DNA from: Pseudopithomyces maydicus
Taxonomy: Eukaryota > Ascomycota > Dothideomycetes > Pleosporales > Didymosphaeriaceae
Assembly: GCA_026873275.1 (NCBI GenBank)
Contig: JANTUC010000013.1
Coordinates: forward strand, 248,001 to 312,000
DNA: 64,000 bases
Direction of reading: 5' to 3'
Position 1 is the stretch's first letter. Each line of letters begins with the position of its first letter. Positions 57,792-64,000 of this stretch are shown piece after piece. A model generated the notes under the pieces. The model searched no databases. It was not told the origin of the DNA and saw only the letters and a list, made by a program, of their open reading frames with translations. The position numbers and the translations under genes were made by a program.

Positions 57792-58998
57792 ATGAAGCTT
57801 TCACTCTTTTTCGCCTTCATCGGCACTGTTCTCACGCAGCAGGAATGTCACGAAGAACCCGAGCCCCCCGAACCTACACCTTCCCCAACATTATCAAGCG
57901 CGACCCTGTAGACATAATTTGGAAACTTGCTCACTCGCCATGTAATCACGGATTTGAGGCCCTCGACAAGCCACGCGTGCTCCCACTGCCGAACCCCGCC
58001 ACCTGGGGCAAGTGGCAATTCCGCGCCGTCAACCTGGACAATCTCGCCGAATCCGTCCAGATTACCTTTTTTCTGGGCGTAGACGATTTCGGCCCTATAC
58101 AGGTGGACGTGAAAGGCATCGTTACCGTGCATGTGAGGTATAGCTTTGAAAAATTTGCGGGAGAGACGAAACTCCGTAGCAAAGAGGGGGATGAAGGGAA
58201 TGTAAGGTTCATTTCTTAATCGTTTACACTGTTCCCCGATGCAATTTCAGTACTGACGGCACCAAGGTCACTTTCAAAACAGATCAGTACGGCAGCAGCG
58301 CCACATGGGGTACCACAGGGGCGAAGTGGAGCGGCAACGGCCTCGCCGACGCTCCTACCTACACCGTCGAGATCGATTCTGAAGATCACAATATCCAGGG
58401 AACTATAGAGCTTACCTCCGTGTCTACAGGGCGCTATCCTTGTGACACCGTACCGAACCTCTCCGGCGATACCACGCTTCAAGTTCTACCTGGTGTGGGA
58501 TGGACAAATCAAATCCCCGTTGCCAAAGCCACCGCTAATATCACCATCCGTACACCTGGCAAGGCAGACCCGAGGAAACTGAACTTCGGCAACGGTCTAG
58601 GATATCACGACTATCAATTCGGCGACCGCTACTTGTCTGACGTCAAGTTGTGGCAATGGGGCCACGCGCTGGTCACTTCAAACGTGACCAATGCTTCCTA
58701 TTCCGTGCTCTGGTTCCAAGGGGTCAACGTCGATGATAAGAAGTATTCAGGCGCATATGTGGGGGAGGCCGGTAAAGATGCCGAGGCAGAGTGCGCTAGG
58801 GGAGACAGCGAGCTGTTGAAGCTCGAGGACAGCGACAATGGCACGTATGTCAAGATTGTCATGAAAAATAATGTGACGGTAGACTTGGTGATCGAGAAGC
58901 CAGAACTGCGGATTGACTATTGGGCGGGGCCTGCTCTGGCGACGATCGATGGGAAGGAGTGGACTGGGGCTGCGGTTGTCGATGCGTGGAAGTCGTAG
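57792..58998 (+). CDS. Secreted CrtC/AttH-like (Diels-Alderase-like) lipocalin-type protein, one frame break
   Basis: Exon 1 57792-58201, intron 58202-58266 with a perfect TACTGAC branch site 14 bases before its AAG end, exon 2 58267-58998. Signal peptide MKLSLFFAFIGTVLTQ. The C-terminal half carries the family pattern 'GLGYHDYQFGD...WQWGHA...SVLWFQ', matching the G-YHD-x-x-x-G ... WGHA motif of hydroxyneurosporene-synthase/AttH-like proteins, whose fungal members include Diels-Alderases of secondary metabolism. The N-terminal half has 'WKLAHSPCNHGFEAL' and beta-rich stretches. One base is missing at the C6 run 57864-57869. No polyketide or peptide synthase is in the window, so a cyclase role is not supported by context. 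Confidence 0.65.
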
Positions 58999-59457
58999 TA
59001 GGAAGAAAGATATCTTTTCGAGCCGGTTTGGGCACCAAAACTCTTAGGAAGTTACTCCGTGGGAAGGGAAATTGATTTAAGGACTATTTTATAGCCTAAC
59101 ATACTGTTCAGTGGGAAAAAATCTAATGCCTAATTCTCGATGACTACCACGCCCGATTAGGAAAGATTGAATGAAGGCGCCGAGGTCTCTGAAGCCCTGT
59201 AACTGTGGTTCGATGCCATTCATTTCACTAAATTTGCGGTGTACTATCAGTTCACAAGAAACCACAGCTTATACCCTCACTAATTCTGAAAGTAGGCTAG
59301 CTTGTAAGTCAACATAGGTCTGCACAGTGTGAATTGAATATTAATTTTATCAGCGTCAGTACCATACGCAACTATACCTATCCAAGACAAAGATAGACAT
59401 AGACCGAGTACAAGGAAAACATCAAACATCTCCACCTCCAAGGAAAAGCAACCCGTC
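58999..59457. other. Convergent intergenic region
   Basis: Nothing supported. Confidence 0.5.
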
Positions 59458-60162
59458 TCAGTACGCCGGCGTAACACTCACATGTGCCCCACCTTTCTCC
59501 AACGTTGCCACAATCGTTCCCCCGGGCTGTTGCTGCCCCCTCCCCTTCCCACTCGTACAACAAGCAACGACGCAATCGGCAAACGCAACTATTGTACAAA
59601 CGGTACTGCACACCAACAACACGATCCCCATAAACCCAACCGTCATTATGGACCCAACGATCGTCATAGCGTCGTCGACCACGTCGATCTTCTCCCCGGC
59701 CTGCTTCATCATCTCGAACAGGATCTGCCTGGACACCGTCATGGCGATTTTGGTCTCGGCGCCGACGGTGACGGCGAAGATGCCGAATTGGATTACGAGG
59801 AGCGCTGAGCAGGCGATGGCGGCAATCCAGAGGACCAGAGTGAGGAGGCTGAGGAGGATGCGGAGGGCGCGCGAGTTGCGTTTTAGGTCTCGGTAGGAGG
59901 TGCGGGCCGCACGATTGGCGAAGAAGAGGTAGATGATGATGGCGGTGGACCATAGCGCCTGGCTTGTGTTAATATATATATGTTACTGGTCGAGATGGAA
60001 GTATGGGTGACATACAGCTACGAGGATTATAATTGCTCGCCATGGTGTGCCGTCCAAGTGTCGCAGTACCGGCACGAGGGAGTGCTGTAGGATCTCGACG
60101 CCGTCATTTTCTGGATTCAACTTGGCAATTGCCTCCTGGAGGTCGGTTGACGCATCAGCCAT
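59458..60162 (-). CDS. Hypothetical multi-pass membrane protein
   Basis: Exon 1 60016-60162 (start 60162) and exon 2 59458-59958, intron GTATGT...CAG; phases agree, 216 residues. Hydrophobic segments: around 'WRAIIILVALWSTAIIIYLF' (spanning the splice), 'LSLLTLVLWIAAIACSALLV', and 'VGFMGIVLLVCSTVCTIVAF', so three or four helices, with a Cys-rich patch 'CVVACC' after the last. An amphipathic Asp/Lys stretch ('AGEKIDVVDDAM') lies between. No family recognised. Confidence 0.65.
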
Positions 60163-62823
60163 ATCATAGTAGACAGATGTTACTACGATCAAGATGTGTT
60201 AGCTCTTGTCAAAGCTTCCCTATTGACGGACCCACTGTATGCACCACATCCCAAAGCCACGAGGCTGAGAAGGAATTGAATGACCCGGAAGATAACCAGG
60301 CAAACATGTCTGGCGCGGCCGTTTGACATCTTTCACTGTATCTAAACACAGAGTATATACGATCAAAAACCAAGGAGGAGATAATGTGTTCGAAAGGCTG
60401 GTTAGGTTGAGGCATCCCAGGCCTTCGATCAAGCCGTCTACATATATTCGTACGAATGGTCCCCCACACCAACCTACCTTCCCCAAGCACCATCAGGCTG
60501 AGAATACACAGCATGTGCACGCGAGCCTGCACACCTGGACGCAGTGAATAAGCACGCCATCCCGCATGCGGGTGTCTCTTACAATAGAACCATGGGGGCG
60601 GAAAGATCCAAGCCTCCACGTTGAGCTCGGGACCCACACGATGCACATACATACATGCATACATACACACGATAGGCGTAAGATACTACATGATCGAGTA
60701 GGCTGAGACCTTTCCACTCTATCGGTCAATGGCATTGTGTAAGGGAAAGACATCGGCTCGTTATCTACACGTAGCAGGATCCAAGCGTCTCGTCGCAACA
60801 ACGTCGCAAGGCTCAATGTCGACTTCCCTCACGCTTCGTGTTCGAAATCCAGGAGCGATGATCGCGTTTATCGATTTATGGAACTCTACCTGCATATGTT
60901 CTGTTTCACACGTACGCTTTTCGACCAACATATAACCCAGGATGAAGGCGCCGGGGAAGCGTTGCACATGTACATAGGAGCACGAACGTGTCGATACCAC
61001 CGGGCCAGACGCATATGTACCTACATATGCAGGATTCCGAATATTCTACATAGAGATTGGCTAGGAGCTGGTTTTACAAGCCTTGTGCATGGGTTATGGG
61101 TTACCCCCTTGAGTCACCGGGCTGTGCGTGAAACCAGTCCATTGAGAATCATTCTTCGAGTTTGAACACATTGTTGGTATCTTATCAGCAACATCATCAC
61201 TAAAAAAAAACCCCATTCTTAATGCACTATCCGTCGAAAATTTCCCATAGATACAGACAATTCCCGAGGCTGTGTTTAACAAATGCCATAACATCCACCG
61301 ACAGAAAAAGCACCAATGCATTTCGACAAGAGCGCACAATCCGGACATCACGATGAGCCCGCGACACTCCCCAAACACATACCTCCCCGCCCTCCCACAC
61401 GTTTCACACCCCGGACCAACCTGGGGAAAGGTAATCCACGCCGCCCCCTGGTGTTACATAGCCTTCCCGCAGCGGACACGGCCATTTTCGCGGCCCCCGT
61501 TTTCTGATTGGATGACCACTTTTACCGGCATGCAGCCAGCACCGCACAGCCTCAGGGGGCGTAGAACGTCGAGCTCGAGATTTCCGAATGCGTAAATTTC
61601 TATCGCGGTGGCTTGGTCGTATAGGCTGGGCTGGGTATGTAGACGAGGAGGCAAGGAGGCAATCGTGATGGCGAGATGTGGCTCGGCTTAGTGATCAGTA
61701 TGTATGTATGTATGTATGTATGTATGTATGTATGTATGTAGGCTTGGACGCCGGCTTTGGTATGGTTCGGACGGGGTTTGGGATGGGTTGGTTTGGGGTC
61801 GGAGGGCTGCACATCGGTTATTCACGAGCTATGTATGTATCTCGGGAGTTGTGACGGTATGGCGTTGTTTGTGAGAGCTTGCAGAGTTCTGGGGTGTTTG
61901 CTTTGAGATAGCGAGAACGCATGTGCAGCCTTGCGCCATTTGTACATACCGAGCTTGTAGAGGTCATATGCATATAGATAGCCTTGTGTGTGGTGTACAT
62001 GCAAGGCCTTTTATCTCGTTCGAACGGTGCAAGAAACGAAGTATTCGTAGATGGACTGGCAGTTTACCACTGAGAGATTACCGGAAGCACGTAAAATCAC
62101 GATTGGATACTTTGTTAAACTCCCGATCATCGAGCCCACTTTGGGTTGCTCCGCCCTTCACGGTTCCGATCTCGTATCCGTATAAATTATTCTTATGAAT
62201 TTCCTTCTTGATTTGGCACTACTGGCCATTACAGCTGAACAACATCGTATACCAGGAAATGTTACATCCATGACGTCAACGAATCCAAAGGTACGCCAGA
62301 AAATCATGGAAACGATCCATAATCGTTGGAGTTGCCAAAAACGAGAGGTGCAGGTTCCGGAATTACCTAGTTTTTCCGCATGGAAATCAGCAATGAGCAT
62401 TACAGGCACCATAGCAAGAGTCAAAAGAAAAACATTGTATAACATGATTCATAGCTAAGGTACATTGAGCCTCAATGACCCGATGATAATGTAGAGAACA
62501 TTAATACTACTGCTACCCCATGCAGTATGATGAACTTGCACGCAGAAGATACATGAAATTGCAAGCTCAAGTCCCCTAAGGGGAAACCGATGTGATGTTT
62601 CTCATCTTTCGAGAAACAAGAACAAGAACAAGGGGTCTGTCCCCTTGTCAATGCTGGCACGTAGAATCATCCGCATGCGTGAGACAAAAGTGGCGCTATA
62701 ACCACGGCAGTAGAAGAGGAATTCGCCCATGCTGAAGACGCTGGACCAAATCCGAGGGTATCTCAATGAAGAAAGAATATGCTGCTGGTGCTTCCGGTCT
62801 ACGAAGCTTTCGACGCCGAAGCA
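60163..62823. other. Gene-poor region, 2.7 kb
   Basis: Many ORFs of 60-110 codons overlap in opposite frames with no motif or consistent composition. An ACATAC-type simple repeat lies at about 60642-60670. No gene supported. Confidence 0.5.
61698..61741. repeat. (GTAT)n microsatellite
   Basis: About ten perfect tandem copies of the tetranucleotide. Confidence 0.95.
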
Positions 62824-63783
62824 TCACGAGTCCATGAACGGCGTGACGTCCCGTCCCGTAAAGCGAAGCACATCCGAGGGGTCCGCGCCGTCGCTCATAT
62901 CCGTGTCGTCGTCCATCTCTAGCGATCGCTTTGTTTTGAGACTTCGGTTGGGAGGGGGTTGCAGCTGCTGCGGGGCCTGCTGGTTCAGCTGCTGGAGGCC
63001 GTTGACTAGCGCAGTCGAGTTGAGGAGCTCTGACCGCGAGTTCTCGACGGAGCGCCGGGCCAGGAGGATGTCCCAGTAGTTCTTCAGGATGTTCTTGATG
63101 GTGTCGTCGAAGTTGACGCAGAAGCGCTGGGCCTGGCAGACCTGCATGGCCTTGATGAAGTCGAAGTCGTCGAGGATCTCCATGAGATAGGCTGCTACGA
63201 CCGTCGCCGACTTTTCGTTGCCTGATTCGCAGAAGACGAGGACTTTGCCTAGTTGTGGGTTCCCCGAAGCCTCCGTCATACGCCGTATCTTAGCAATGTG
63301 GCTATTAATCATGCGCGTTGTGTTCGGTAGCTGTCCGATCAAATTGAAGTAGGTAGCAGCCTCGATGGACTCGACGAAAGGGCAGACTTCCTTCGCAGCT
63401 TGCATTGCGCCCATCATGCTGTTATTACGCGACCGAACGGCCAATACCATGGTGATTCCAGCGCTCTTCAACCACTCGCGATCTTTCGCGGCCGTCAGCG
63501 GGCCCAGGTATAGCCATGGCAAGATCATCTGCGCCTGCCGTCTCCGCTCATACGCCCAGTCTACTAGTGTGTTCTGTGTGATAATGCTCTTCAGGTCCAA
63601 CTCCTTCAGGAAGTTCGTGTCGCTCTCTTCGCCAGGGTTGACGCTGCTGACGTGGAGCTCGGGCACGTCGGTCGCGAGGGTCGGCGGGGGCACGACGATC
63701 TTCGGGGGCGTTGGCAGTCTGAGCGTGTACTCATGGTATGCTTTGTGTGGGGGGACTGTGTCGGTCATAGCCAGGTCCTCCAT
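62824..63783 (-). CDS. Dual-specificity-phosphatase-fold protein with altered HCx5R loop (STYX-like)
   Basis: Start taken at ATG 63783 (MEDLAMTDTVPPHKAYHEY); the open frame runs to 63861 without an ATG. 319 residues, no frame break. The central part follows the DUSP pattern: 'ILPWLYLGPLTAAKD', 'EWLKSAGITMVLAV', and the P-loop 'VFCESGNEKSATVVAAYLM'. Active DUSPs read HC-x5-R-S; here the Cys is present but His is Phe and Arg is Lys, as in pseudophosphatases that bind phospho-targets. The tail has Gln/Pro and a basic-acidic switch ('KTKRSLEMDDDTDMSDG') ending 'RFTGRDVTPFMDS'. Fungal DUSP/STYX relatives exist, but partner and pathway are unknown. Confidence 0.8.
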   Translation of the reverse strand: MEDLAMTDTVPPHKAYHEYTLRLPTPPKIVVPPPTLATDVPELHVSSVNPGEESDTNFLKELDLKSIITQNTLVDWAYERRRQAQMILPWLYLGPLTAAKDREWLKSAGITMVLAVRSRNNSMMGAMQAAKEVCPFVESIEAATYFNLIGQLPNTTRMINSHIAKIRRMTEASGNPQLGKVLVFCESGNEKSATVVAAYLMEILDDFDFIKAMQVCQAQRFCVNFDDTIKNILKNYWDILLARRSVENSRSELLNSTALVNGLQQLNQQAPQQLQPPPNRSLKTKRSLEMDDDTDMSDGADPSDVLRFTGRDVTPFMDS

Positions 63784-64000
63784 CGCGACCTGAAACAGCT
63801 CCGGGAGCTGAACAGAACTCGCCGTAAAAGGTTGAAGATAGTCGAAGAATAGAGGTCGCAATCAGGAAGGGTCGGTGTATGTTGAGTATTGTTGTGCTAC
63901 TTGGTTGGGTTCGCTAGTTGCCGACTGCTGGTAGTTGAGGCGGTCTTGTAGATGGTGAGGGGCCAACGCGGGTCGGCGCGACGCGACGCGGGCGCGGTAG
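63784..64000. other. Upstream region of the DUSP-like gene
   Basis: Leader and promoter sequence, CG-rich at the right edge (GGCGCGACGCGACGCGGG). No further gene visible. Confidence 0.5.

Noticed and set aside
9048..57869. Programmed ribosomal frameshifting as cause of the breaks
   Set aside because: Sites differ in sequence, lack a shared slippery heptamer, and occur in unrelated genes.
57792..58998. Secondary-metabolite cluster around the Diels-Alderase-like gene
   Set aside because: Neighbours are Sec5 and a small membrane protein; no synthase, tailoring set or cluster regulator adjoins it.
1..64000. CRISPR arrays, rRNA genes, tRNA genes
   Set aside because: No regularly spaced repeats or rRNA sequence seen; I could not confirm any tRNA by eye, and a tRNA scan would be needed to exclude them.

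Overview
The window is nuclear DNA of a filamentous ascomycete (Pezizomycotina; a dothideomycete-like fungus is my guess, not shown). Evidence: short GT-AG introns of about 45-75 bp with CTGAC/CTAAC-type branch sites, a HET-domain protein, a Zn2Cys6 regulator, fungal Sec5 and Spo7, CLD1/ICT1-type hydrolase, WSC and CE3-type secreted proteins, and a decayed duplication with RIP-like transitions. There are no bacterial operons, rRNA genes, CRISPR arrays or intact transposons that I can see.

Layout. 1-10 kb: 3' end of an acyl-CoA dehydrogenase, a secreted esterase, a small membrane protein, a mutated partial duplicate of that esterase/membrane-protein block, a small cysteine-rich secreted protein and a secreted M6-like metalloprotease. 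11-20 kb: CLD1/ICT1-like hydrolase, Spo7, a broken P450 and a HET protein. 20-33 kb: type-B carboxylesterase, two tandem paralogues of a family I do not recognise, two small hypotheticals, a damaged MFS transporter and a WSC coiled-coil secreted protein. 33-36.6 kb is AT-rich and gene-empty. 36.6-46 kb: a large secreted SGNH-esterase/FG-GAP protein with tiny exons, a TauD-fold protein lacking its iron-binding HxD, and an F-box-like protein. 46-54 kb: a Zn2Cys6 regulator divergent from a full ABCB exporter. 54-64 kb: exocyst Sec5, a secreted CrtC/AttH-like (Diels-Alderase-like) protein, a small membrane protein and a DUSP-fold protein with an altered HCx5R loop.

The most pervasive signal is technical: more than a dozen otherwise well-preserved genes each lose frame by exactly one missing base, mostly in C/G (or T) runs. 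Essential genes (Sec5, Spo7) are hit too, so homopolymer undercalling in the assembly is more likely than mass pseudogenisation. I therefore annotate these as genes carrying a frame break. The P450 fragment, and perhaps the MFS gene, look truly broken.

Most biologically interesting: the FG-GAP gene whose Asp-rich metal loops are cut by introns into exons of 11, 7, 10 and 6 nt; the tandem pair of an unrecognised protein family; the RIP-like duplicate; and two enzymes with altered catalytic residues. I do not see a clear new multi-gene system.
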